Shown one piece after another: positions 34,811 through 43,091 of a stretch of 64,000 nucleotides of DNA. The DNA comes from Streptomyces aculeolatus (GTDB lineage Bacteria; Actinomycetota; Actinomycetes; Streptomycetales; Streptomycetaceae), in NCBI RefSeq assembly GCF_020400605.1, contig NZ_JAINRD010000006.1, positions 1 through 64,000 on the forward strand. The letters are read 5' to 3'. The notes beneath the pieces were generated by a model. It was not told where the DNA came from. It saw nothing but the letters and a program-made list of their open reading frames with translations, and did no database searches. Each line of letters opens with the position of its first letter. Positions within the stretch are counted from its first letter, which is position 1. A program made the position numbers and the translations under genes.

Positions 34811-37800
34811 GTGGGTAACCGTCCCACCGACTGGCACGTCCTCGACCTGGATGAGGACCCCACGCCGGGGAATCCGGACCGGGTAAAGCAACTTGCGCGT
34901 GAGTTACATGACTTTGCGGAAGACGTAGGGGACGCGTTACGCCAGATCAAGGGGATGGCCGGCGAGGATGCGCTGCTGCGGTGGGCGGGAAAGACGGCGC
35001 AGGCGTTCCAGGACGAGTTCGATGAGGTTCCGAAGAACCTCAGGAAACTGCAGCGCTCCTACGACCTGGCGGGCGACGCCCTGGCGGCGTACTGGCCGAA
35101 GCTGGAGCGTGCCCAGTCGCTGGCCGACAAGGCGTTAGCCAGGGGTCGCGAGGCTCGTAGCGAACTGACGTCCGCGACCGGCCGGCTGGACTCGGCCACC
35201 TCCTGGGTCGAACGCGCCACAGCGAAGACCGAGGAGTACGACGAGAAAGAGGGCAAGGACAAGCCCGACGAGTCCGAAGTACGGGCCGCCACCCGCAACG
35301 CCACGGATGCCAAGTCCGCCCAGACCAGCGCGCAGACGGCGGTGGACAACGCCGAAGGCGGTCTGGAAGCGGCGAAGAAGATGGCCGCGGACGCGAAGAA
35401 GATGCGTGAGGACGCGGCGTCCGAGGCGAAGGACAAGCTGGAGGACGCGTCCGACGCGGGGATCCAGAACCGTAAGTGGTGGGAGAAGGCGGTCGACTGG
35501 GTCAAGGACAACTGGGACACCATCGTCAACGTCTGCAAGGTCATCGTCGCGGTCCTCGGGATCGTCGTCTTGATCATCGGCGGCCCTCTGGCATGGGTTG
35601 TTTTGGCCGCCGCCCTCGTCGTCCTCGCCGACACCCTCGTGAAATACCTGAACGGCGAAGCGAGTCTGTGGGACGTGGCCTTCGCCGCCCTCGACTGCAT
35701 CCCGGGGATGAAGGGGCTGACCACCCTCGGCGGACTGGCGAAGATGGCCAAGGGCGGCATGAAGGCCATGAAGGGCCTCAAGGCCATGAAGGCCGGCGTG
35801 CTGGGCCTCGCCAAGCGCGGCCGCACCGTGCTCAACGACGCGGCGCGAGGCGCCCGTGACCGGTTCAAGAGCGTCGTCAACAAGCTCACGGACCCGATCG
35901 ACCTCGCCACCGGCGAGATGTACCTCCCCCAGACCGACATCGAGTTACCCGGTCTCCTGCCCCTGTCGTTCAACCGCCGTGTCGGGTCGGCGTATCGGTG
36001 CGGGCGGTGGTTCGGCCCCACCTGGACCTCCACCGTCGACCAGCGGCTGGAAGTCGACGAGCAGGGTGTCGTCTTCATCACCGAAGACGGACGACTCCTG
36101 GCCTACCCCCACCCCTCCGGCCCCGACGAAGCTGTTCTGCCCGCCTCCGGGCCTCGCTGGCCCCTGGCCCTTCTGGAGACGGGCGCCTACACGATCACCG
36201 ATCCGGCCACCGGGCGTACCCGCTGTTTCACCGGCCCGGACGGCGACGGTCTCGCCCTGCTGCACCAGATATCCGACCGCAACGGCCACACCCTCACCTT
36301 CGCCTACAACGACGCGGGCGCTCCGACCGGCATCCGCCACTCCGGCGGCTACCACCTCCGCCTGACGACGGAGGACGACCGGGTCACCGCCCTCCACCTC
36401 GCCGGTGCCGCGGCGGACGGCAGCGATGTGGAGATCAAGCGCTTCGGGTACGACGCGGACGGCAACCTCACTGAGGACTACAACTCCTCCGGCCTCCCGC
36501 TGACCTTCAGCTACGACGACCGCTTGCGCGTCACTTCCTGGACAGACCGCAACAACCACTCGTACGCCTACACCTACGACGAACATGACCGCTGCGTCGC
36601 CGAGGGCGGCGAAGCCGGTCACATGGCGCTCACCCTCACCTACGGCACCACCGACCCCGACTGGCCCGGCTGCACCCTCACCACCCTCACCGCGACCGAC
36701 GGCTCGACCACCCGCTTCGTCATCAACGACAACTCCCAGGTCGTCGCCGAAATCAACCCGCTGGGCGCGATCACGCGCACCGAGTACGACCCCCACCACA
36801 ACCTCATCGCCTTGACCGACCCCCTCGGTCACACCACCCGTTACGCCTACGACGCCGACCACCGCTGCACCACCGTCACCCGCCCCGACGGAAGCGAGAC
36901 CCGCGCGGTCTTCGACCGCCACCCCACCCCCGTCGAACTCGTCAGTGCAGACGGCACGAGCTGGCGGCAGACCCTCGACGAGCGGGGCAACCGGACCGCG
37001 CTGTCGGACCCGGCCGGCCACACCACCCGCTACGCCTACGACGACGCCGGCCGACTGGCATCGGTGACCGATCCCCTGGGCGCAACCACCGCCGTGGAGT
37101 GCAATGCCGCCGGCTTGACCACCCGTATCACCGATCCCACCGGCGGCATCGCCGCCTACGAGTGGGACGCCTTCGGCCGCCTGATCTCCGCCACGGATCC
37201 CACCGGCGCCACCACCCGGGTGGAATGGACCGTCGAAGGACAGCCCGCCCGCCAGACCGGTCCCGACGGCGCCGAGCGGCGGTGGACCTACGACGGTGAA
37301 GGCAACTGCCTGACCCTCACCAACCCCGCCGGGCACACCACAGGGTTCACGTACACCCACTTCGACCGGGTCGCCACCCGGACCGACCCCGACGGCACCA
37401 CCCACACCTTCACCCATGACCACCACCTGCGCCTCACCCAGGTCACCAACCCCCAAGGACTGACCTGGGACTACGCCTACGACCCCGCCGGCCGGCTCGT
37501 GGCCGAATCCGACTTCGACAACCGCCACGCCACCTACGAACTCGACGCCGCCGGCCGGCTCAGCACCCGCACCACCCCCCTCGGCGCAACTCTCACCTAC
37601 CGGCGTGACGCTCTCGGCCGTCTCACCGCGAAAGACACCGGCGACACAGTCACCCGCTACACCTACGACGAGGCCGGCCGACTCGCATCAGCCACCGGCC
37701 CCGACGGCGAACTCAGCGTGCAACGCGACCTCCTCGGACAGATCACCGCGGAGGTGTGGAACGGAAAAACGGTCGCCTTCGCCTACGACCCCGCAGGCCG

Positions 37801-39370
37801 CCGCACGCACCGGACCACTCCGTCCGGCCACGTCAGCACGTACGCCTACGACACCGCGGGCCGCCGCACCAGGCTGACGACCGGCAGCCACGCCGTGGAC
37901 TTCGCCCACGATGCCGCCGGCCGTGAGACCGAACGCAGCATCGGCGCCCTCACCCTCGCCTCGGACTGGGACCCGGCTGGCCGCCTCGCCCGGCAGACCC
38001 TCACGGCGGGGGTCGCTCCTGTCCAATCCCGCGCCTACACCTACCGCCCGGACGGTTACCTCCTCGCCCTGGACGACCTGGTATCCGGCCGGCAGACCTT
38101 TGACCTCGACCCGGTGGGCCGCGTCACCCAGGTCTCCGCCGCCAACTGGACTGAGACCTACGCCTACGACTCCCTCGGGGCCCAGACCACCGCCACCTGG
38201 CCGGCCCAACACGCCGCCCCCGATGCGACAGGGCCGCGCACCCACACCGGCACCACCCTCACCCGCGCCGGCCGCTACAGCTTCCAACACGACGACGCCG
38301 GACGACTCATCCGACGCACGCGGTCCCGCATCTCCAAGAAGCCCGAGACCTGGCGATTCGCTTACGACACCGAAAGCCGCCTCACCCACGTCGCCACCCC
38401 CGACGGCACCGAATGGCGCTACACCTACGACCCCCTCGGCCGCCGACGCAGCAAGACCCGCCTCGCCCCCGGCACCGACGATGCGGCCGAAACGATCACC
38501 TTCGCCTACGACGGCCCCACCCTCGCCGAACAGACCACGCACGCCCTCGACCTCCCCCACCCCGTTACCCTCACCTGGGATCACGACGGCATCGCCCCGA
38601 TCTCCCAGACCGAGCGCATCACCGACGCCACCACCCAGGACGAGATCGACGCCCGCTTCTTCGCCATCGTCACCGACCTCGTCGGCACCCCCCGCGAACT
38701 CGTCACCCCCGACGGCGACATCGCCTGGCGCACGCGTACCACCCTCTACGGCACCACCGCGTGGAACCGCGAAGCGACGGCCCACACCCCACTCCGCTTC
38801 CCCGGCCAGTACGCCGACCCGGAAACCGGCTTCCACTACAACCTGCACCGCTACTACGACCCCACCACCGCCCACTACACCACCCCCGACCCCCTCGGCC
38901 TCGAACCCCACCCCAACCCCACCACCTACGTCCACAACCCCCACACCTGGGCCGACCCGCTCGGGCTTGCCCCATGCATTGCTCTCGGTCTGAGTCAAGG
39001 TGGCGGCTTGGTTGAATTCGCCAGACGGAATTCCTTTGAACACTTCATGGGGTTGTCCCTTGAGGACGCGCTGGCCAACGTCAGACACGTCGCCCACGAG
39101 GAACCGCAGAGAAGGATCCATGTCCTGCTCGACGGGTTCCAGACCAGGAATATGAACCCGTCGCCACAAGAGCAGTTCGAGCACTTCTACCAAGAGGGCA
39201 TGGCGGGTGCGAACTGGATCACGACTCAGCGGGAAATGAACATCGTTGGTGAATCTATCCGACGCGGCAGTAGAGAATGGTCGTCCATCACGTTCTGGCG
39301 CGATGGGGAGATCCAGGATCTAGTGGAGCCCAACTTTGACGAACTCCGCAGATCCTCTGGGCTGGGGTAG
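34811..39370 (+). CDS. Rhs/YD-repeat polymorphic toxin
   Basis: A 1519-residue protein. Residues 1-~225 form a helical, coiled-coil N-terminus beginning PTDWHVLDLDEDPTPGNP, as in Rhs proteins thought to use the type VII (Esx) route. A hydrophobic segment lies at ~237-280 and a DUF6531-like entry (DPIDLATGEMYLPQTDIELP) at ~360. YD repeats (RYAYDADHR, TYDEAGRL and many others) run to ~1345. The core ends with YNLHRYYDPTTAHYTTPDPLGL. The last ~130 residues are a variable tip (ALGLSQGGGLVEF, IHVLLDGFQTRN, WITTQREMN, SSITFWRDG) and are AT-richer. GTG with GGAGG 4 nt upstream. Two candidate immunity genes follow. Confidence 0.87.
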   Translation: MGNRPTDWHVLDLDEDPTPGNPDRVKQLARELHDFAEDVGDALRQIKGMAGEDALLRWAGKTAQAFQDEFDEVPKNLRKLQRSYDLAGDALAAYWPKLERAQSLADKALARGREARSELTSATGRLDSATSWVERATAKTEEYDEKEGKDKPDESEVRAATRNATDAKSAQTSAQTAVDNAEGGLEAAKKMAADAKKMREDAASEAKDKLEDASDAGIQNRKWWEKAVDWVKDNWDTIVNVCKVIVAVLGIVVLIIGGPLAWVVLAAALVVLADTLVKYLNGEASLWDVAFAALDCIPGMKGLTTLGGLAKMAKGGMKAMKGLKAMKAGVLGLAKRGRTVLNDAARGARDRFKSVVNKLTDPIDLATGEMYLPQTDIELPGLLPLSFNRRVGSAYRCGRWFGPTWTSTVDQRLEVDEQGVVFITEDGRLLAYPHPSGPDEAVLPASGPRWPLALLETGAYTITDPATGRTRCFTGPDGDGLALLHQISDRNGHTLTFAYNDAGAPTGIRHSGGYHLRLTTEDDRVTALHLAGAAADGSDVEIKRFGYDADGNLTEDYNSSGLPLTFSYDDRLRVTSWTDRNNHSYAYTYDEHDRCVAEGGEAGHMALTLTYGTTDPDWPGCTLTTLTATDGSTTRFVINDNSQVVAEINPLGAITRTEYDPHHNLIALTDPLGHTTRYAYDADHRCTTVTRPDGSETRAVFDRHPTPVELVSADGTSWRQTLDERGNRTALSDPAGHTTRYAYDDAGRLASVTDPLGATTAVECNAAGLTTRITDPTGGIAAYEWDAFGRLISATDPTGATTRVEWTVEGQPARQTGPDGAERRWTYDGEGNCLTLTNPAGHTTGFTYTHFDRVATRTDPDGTTHTFTHDHHLRLTQVTNPQGLTWDYAYDPAGRLVAESDFDNRHATYELDAAGRLSTRTTPLGATLTYRRDALGRLTAKDTGDTVTRYTYDEAGRLASATGPDGELSVQRDLLGQITAEVWNGKTVAFAYDPAGRRTHRTTPSGHVSTYAYDTAGRRTRLTTGSHAVDFAHDAAGRETERSIGALTLASDWDPAGRLARQTLTAGVAPVQSRAYTYRPDGYLLALDDLVSGRQTFDLDPVGRVTQVSAANWTETYAYDSLGAQTTATWPAQHAAPDATGPRTHTGTTLTRAGRYSFQHDDAGRLIRRTRSRISKKPETWRFAYDTESRLTHVATPDGTEWRYTYDPLGRRRSKTRLAPGTDDAAETITFAYDGPTLAEQTTHALDLPHPVTLTWDHDGIAPISQTERITDATTQDEIDARFFAIVTDLVGTPRELVTPDGDIAWRTRTTLYGTTAWNREATAHTPLRFPGQYADPETGFHYNLHRYYDPTTAHYTTPDPLGLEPHPNPTTYVHNPHTWADPLGLAPCIALGLSQGGGLVEFARRNSFEHFMGLSLEDALANVRHVAHEEPQRRIHVLLDGFQTRNMNPSPQEQFEHFYQEGMAGANWITTQREMNIVGESIRRGSREWSSITFWRDGEIQDLVEPNFDELRRSSGLG

Positions 39371-39447
39371 CTCGACGCCATGTCGAAGATGGGTCATACT
39401 TCAAGGCGGGGTCATCCCGAGAATTCAGGTGAAAGGATTTGTCATTC

Positions 39448-39819
39448 ATGATGCTCGCCAGTTGGGAGCGAAACTTCAAGGTCTGGCATTACACCTTCAG
39501 TTGGTCTCGGCTACTGCTCAGGAGTGGGCGCCGGAATGAAGATGAGACAAGGGTCGAGGTTCTCTTTTCGAATGTCATCTACCTGCAGATTCCTATGGTG
39601 CTGAGCAGGTTGGAAATCTCAGAAACCCCCCTCTCCGAAATTGATCTCCCGGAGGGGGTGAGTGAAGAGCCTGGTCGGCCATGCAAGGTATTCCATCTCA
39701 ATCAGGGTGCGGGCACGGTGATCGCGACGCATTGTGAATGGCGCGAGGATAACGAATTTTTGGACGGCCCTACCTCTTTCAGTCCCATGCGCGGAGTTCC
39801 GGGAAATGAGGTTGACTGA
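39448..39819 (+). CDS. Candidate immunity protein 1 for the Rhs tip
   Basis: A 123-residue soluble protein (MMLASWERNFKVWHYTFSWS, then LLRSGRRNEDETRVEVLFSN). It resembles small proteins next to polymorphic toxins in actinobacteria, but I cannot name a family. The DNA is clearly AT-richer than the Rhs core, like the tip itself, so tip and immunity gene probably arrived together. ATG 39448 with AAGGA about 10 nt upstream. It begins 77 bases after the Rhs stop. Confidence 0.6.
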   Translation: MMLASWERNFKVWHYTFSWSRLLLRSGRRNEDETRVEVLFSNVIYLQIPMVLSRLEISETPLSEIDLPEGVSEEPGRPCKVFHLNQGAGTVIATHCEWREDNEFLDGPTSFSPMRGVPGNEVD

Positions 39820-39916
39820 CTTTCCGTCGGGTGGACTCTCGCGCAGATTCAGAAAGTCTGCGCCGCTTCTCGTGCACTGGGCGGCGTGTGGAAGTGTCTT
39901 CTGGCGGAGTGGTGAC

Positions 39917-40345
39917 ATGACAGAATTCGACGATCTTTCACCGTACTCTTACCTTCCTGACAGCGTCCCATCGGGCGTTTCCGTCCTCAACGTGGGCTGG
40001 CTGGACCCAGGTCAAGAATTTCCGATGGGGAAGGTGCCCGAGGGTTTCCTTGATAAACTTGGCGCCCTCTGTGCGGACCATACGCAAGCCAGAATGCGGG
40101 GCTGGTACTCGTGCCAACTGCCTCATGCGAGCGGTGCCCCTCTATATCCGATCACCATCGAGGTCGGAGATCAACCGGTGGCGCTAGGGAGGGCTGAGAT
40201 TCGCGTCGTCGGTCGCAATGGCGCCTGGCTGGCCGCTCCAGATCTGATCTACCACTACGTGGAGGCGCATGGTTACCTTCCTCCGGACGCGTTCATCGAC
40301 GGGGTGATGTCTGACAGATTGCCCGACGAGGTGCACAACCAGTGA
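39917..40345 (+). CDS. Candidate immunity protein 2 / hypothetical
   Basis: A 142-residue soluble protein (YSYLPDSVPSGVSVLNVGWL, then MRGWYSCQLPHASGAPLYPI, PDLIYHYVEAHGYLPPDAF). It resembles a family of small hypothetical proteins recurrent in Streptomyces toxin loci. ATG 39917 was preferred over the longer open frame because conserved-looking sequence begins there and GGAG lies ~10 nt upstream. Moderately AT-rich. It may be a second, orphan immunity gene left by earlier tip replacement. Confidence 0.6.
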   Translation: MTEFDDLSPYSYLPDSVPSGVSVLNVGWLDPGQEFPMGKVPEGFLDKLGALCADHTQARMRGWYSCQLPHASGAPLYPITIEVGDQPVALGRAEIRVVGRNGAWLAAPDLIYHYVEAHGYLPPDAFIDGVMSDRLPDEVHNQ

Positions 40346-40598
40346 TTCCAGCATCGCGCAGACGGCGCCCAGCCTCGGCTTGAGTGGCTGCCGATCTCGT
40401 TGCGGCGACGCACTGCCGAATGCCCGAGATCAGCTTCATCCACAGCAGGTCCGGCACGTCCGCGTCGATCCGCTGCGGGTCGAGTCCGCGGGCCGCCGCG
40501 GACGCGGGCTCGCGGCGCGGCGCGGGGAGGGGAGCCCGCGCCAGCTCGGCGAGGAGCCGGTGCTGCGAGGACGTCAGAGAGAAATGGGGGACGGACAT
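40293..40598 (-). CDS. Doubtful small ORF, possibly the remnant of a gene
   Basis: 101 codons starting MSVPHFSLTSSQHRLLAELA. The first ~60 codons show native GC-rich third positions (DPQRIDADVPDLLWMKLISG). After about 40420 third-position GC drops, and the frame runs into the 3' end of the convergent gene (53-bp overlap). This looks like a gene whose 3' part was replaced when the toxin cassette came in. No function recognised and no clear Shine-Dalgarno. Confidence 0.35.
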   Translation of the reverse strand: MSVPHFSLTSSQHRLLAELARAPLPAPRREPASAAARGLDPQRIDADVPDLLWMKLISGIRQCVAATRSAATQAEAGRRLRDAGITGCAPRRAICQTSPRR

Positions 40599-40652
40599 GC
40601 GGCATGCCTAGCACACAGGGGCGCCGTGCATTCTCCCAGTTGACCGGCCGTG

Positions 40653-42893
40653 TCACTGCACGGTGCTGTCCCCCGACGTGCCTGATTCGGCGTTCCCCTC
40701 CGCCACATGCCGCAGGAACGGGCTCGGCGTCCCGTGGCAGGAAACCAGCAGTGCCTCCCGTGCCCGGGTGCAGGCGACGAAGAGCAGGCTCAGCTCGCTG
40801 AGCACGTCCTCCTTGTGCTGCTGCGGGTCGATGTCCGCGGGGGCGAGGGCGCTGCGCATCGGCAGGACGCCCTCGTTGGCGCCCGCGACCGCCATGCAGC
40901 GGAACTCCAGCCCTTTCATCCGGTGCATCGTGGCGATCCGTACGCCGTTTTGCTCTTCGCTGTGCCCGCGCACGCCACCTGTCCTGGGCGCGGGGGCGCC
41001 AAGCACCGTCGCGGGGATGTCTGCGTGCTCCAGTGCCCGCGCGAGGTCCCGGCCGAGTTGCAGGAACCGGACCGCCACGCCGATCTCCGCCGGTGCCACG
41101 CCCTGCGCGAGCCACGTGGCGATCTGGTCGGTGACGGCGGCCAGTTCCGCCGCCTTGGACGCGGTGCGGACCAGTCGGGGCGGGTCGCCGTGGACGTCGG
41201 AGCGGTAGCCGGAGAAAGTCTCGGCGCCGCCGTCCATGTCGTCGACGATCTCGCCGGAGAGGAGGCCGACGGCCCAGGTCAGGATCTCACCTGTCGTGCG
41301 GTAGTTGATGCGCAGACGGGTGGAGCGGCCCGTCACACCGATGCCGAGGCTGCGCAGCGACACCTTGTTGCCGTAGATCCGCTGGTGCGGGTCGCCGGCG
41401 ATGAAGAGGTCGTCGGGGCCCGGGGCGACGAGCGCACGCAGGAAGCGCCACTGTGCGGGGTGGAAGTCCTGGGCCTCGTCGACGATGACGTGACGGTACG
41501 GGCGGCCCTCGCCCGTACCGGAGCCGTCCGCGGCGTCCAGTGCTCGGGCAGCTTCGGCGCAGACCTGGAGGAACGTCCGCTCGCCCGCCGCGCGCAGCTC
41601 CTCGGTGAACGCGCTGACGGCACGCCATATGTGCGCGCGCTTCAGTGGGCCGAGCGCCGTGCCGCGGCCGGTGCGGGCTGCCTGAAGGTAGTCCTCGGCC
41701 GAGCCGAGGTCCTGGGCGAGAACGACGTGGCGCCACTCCTGGTCCAGGAAGGAGTCGGTGACGTCCAGCTCCAGGCGGCGAGCGATGCGCCCCCAGCGCA
41801 CGAGGAGATCGCGCCGGTCGGGAACGATCTTTATCGGCCCACCGCCGAGGTGTTGGCGAAGCGAGTGGTTGGCGAGCGCGTCGACATTGGTGATGTGCAC
41901 CTTTGCCCGCAGGGCCGGGTCGGGGACCAGGATCTCCAGGCTGCGCTGCAGATCGGTGGCGAGATCCCGGGTGTACGTAGTGAGCAGGATGCTGCCGTCC
42001 GGGGCGCCCGCCGGCAGGCGGCCCGCCAGATACGCCGCGCGGTGCAGGGCGACGACCGTCTTCCCCGTGCCTGGGCCCCCGCTGACGCGGGCGGGGCCCG
42101 AGTAGGAGGGGCGGTAGGCGACGCGGTGCTGACTGGGGTGGAGGAAGACGCGCCACGCGTCGAAGGGGCGGGCGAGGATGTCCTGCAGCTCGTCCGGGCC
42201 GGAGACCAGCGCGATGCGTCCGCGGGAACGGGCCATGGCCGCCGCCAGATTCTCCGCCGCCGCGGCCGGCACGTCGGCCGGGGAGGGTTCCGCCGCCAAC
42301 TGGGCTTGTACGACCTCCCGCCAGACCTCTTCGGGGGACAGCCCGGCGGCGAGGCCCGCCAGCACGTCGTACTGCTGCTCGGGCAGGTACTTGCGCAGTC
42401 CGTCCAACTGCGCCTCGTCGGTGAAGGACCGCACGACGGGCAGCACGTCGGCGTCCACGCCCAGCCGGGTCAGGTCGGCATCCGAGACATCGCCGAAGAG
42501 CCGTCGTCGTTCCGGCGCAGCCTCCGCAAGTGCGCGGAAGCCTGCCGTGGCCCGCTCCAGCGTGTCGTCGTCGCGCAGTTCGATGCCCTGCGTGGCGCTG
42601 TTGTACGTCGCCCGGCGCCTGACCGCCCAGTCGATGGCGTCGTCGTGCGGCAGCACCTTGAGCAGCAGATACGCGTCCCCGGCGGCGGGTGCGAGGACCA
42701 CGCCGCGCCAGAACCTGTCGACCCGCACGGTACGGATGCGGTCGTCGCGGGCGCCCGCCAGCTTCTCCAGGTGAAGTCCGGCGTGCCGGTGCTGCCTGAA
42801 CTTGTCGAACATCTCGGCCACCCGCCGCTGCACGGGCTTCTCCAGGGCGGCGAACTCCAGCAGAAAGTCCCGATGCAGCCCCAGCGTCGCCAT
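40653..42893 (-). CDS. UvrD/Rep-like SF1 helicase with ParE/RelE-like N-terminus
   Basis: A 746-residue protein. Residues ~1-105 (FLLEFAALEKPVQRRVAEMF, LRLEKL-type region, RFWRGVVLAPAAGDAYLLLK) fit the RelE/ParE toxin fold that caps some bacterial UvrD-like helicases. The helicase has Walker A GGPGTGKT (~276), motif II DEAQD (~473), GDPHQRIYG, RLRINYRTT and, near the end, LLFVACTRAREALLVSC. It should be an active ATP-dependent 3'-5' helicase. It is divergent from drmA across 198 bp containing dyad site 3. It is not a canonical DISARM component. Confidence 0.85.
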   Translation of the reverse strand: MATLGLHRDFLLEFAALEKPVQRRVAEMFDKFRQHRHAGLHLEKLAGARDDRIRTVRVDRFWRGVVLAPAAGDAYLLLKVLPHDDAIDWAVRRRATYNSATQGIELRDDDTLERATAGFRALAEAAPERRRLFGDVSDADLTRLGVDADVLPVVRSFTDEAQLDGLRKYLPEQQYDVLAGLAAGLSPEEVWREVVQAQLAAEPSPADVPAAAAENLAAAMARSRGRIALVSGPDELQDILARPFDAWRVFLHPSQHRVAYRPSYSGPARVSGGPGTGKTVVALHRAAYLAGRLPAGAPDGSILLTTYTRDLATDLQRSLEILVPDPALRAKVHITNVDALANHSLRQHLGGGPIKIVPDRRDLLVRWGRIARRLELDVTDSFLDQEWRHVVLAQDLGSAEDYLQAARTGRGTALGPLKRAHIWRAVSAFTEELRAAGERTFLQVCAEAARALDAADGSGTGEGRPYRHVIVDEAQDFHPAQWRFLRALVAPGPDDLFIAGDPHQRIYGNKVSLRSLGIGVTGRSTRLRINYRTTGEILTWAVGLLSGEIVDDMDGGAETFSGYRSDVHGDPPRLVRTASKAAELAAVTDQIATWLAQGVAPAEIGVAVRFLQLGRDLARALEHADIPATVLGAPAPRTGGVRGHSEEQNGVRIATMHRMKGLEFRCMAVAGANEGVLPMRSALAPADIDPQQHKEDVLSELSLLFVACTRAREALLVSCHGTPSPFLRHVAEGNAESGTSGDSTVQ

Positions 42894-42974
42894 GGAACGG
42901 GATGCTACCGGGGCTGGAGCGGAGGGTTCAGGCCGTTGGCACCGACGTGCGGCCGTATGGCGAACCGAAGTTGA

Positions 42975-42993
42975 TTGTGAACGCAGTCAACGA
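42975..42993. promoter_or_regulatory. Candidate shared operator, site 3, between the helicase gene and drmA
   Basis: TTGTGAACGCAGTCAACGA matches the perfect drmD dyad in 13 of 16 arm positions with the same 3-base centre. Its first six bases (TTGTGA) stand 17 bases before AATACT (42998-43003), a possible drmA promoter, so the site would cover the -35 element. Confidence 0.55.
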
Positions 42994-43091
42994 ATGCAAT
43001 ACTCTTCCTTCCGACGCGAACTCCGCACTCGACCGGTAATCTGAACGACCGGTCTCATCCGGGACGAAGCCATCCCGAGAGGGACGAACGC

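Noticed and set aside
35900..38950. Nucleotide repeats as a CRISPR-like or tandem array
   Set aside because: The recurring TACGCCTACGAC-like words are codons of YD repeats in the Rhs protein, irregular in spacing.
35945..39193. Long Gly/Val-rich open frames opposite the Rhs gene
   Set aside because: They mirror the YD repeats, show no domain and have shadow-type composition.
30163..43091. Integrated phage or conjugative element splitting DISARM
   Set aside because: No integrase, transposase, att-like direct repeats or structural phage genes were seen in the insert.
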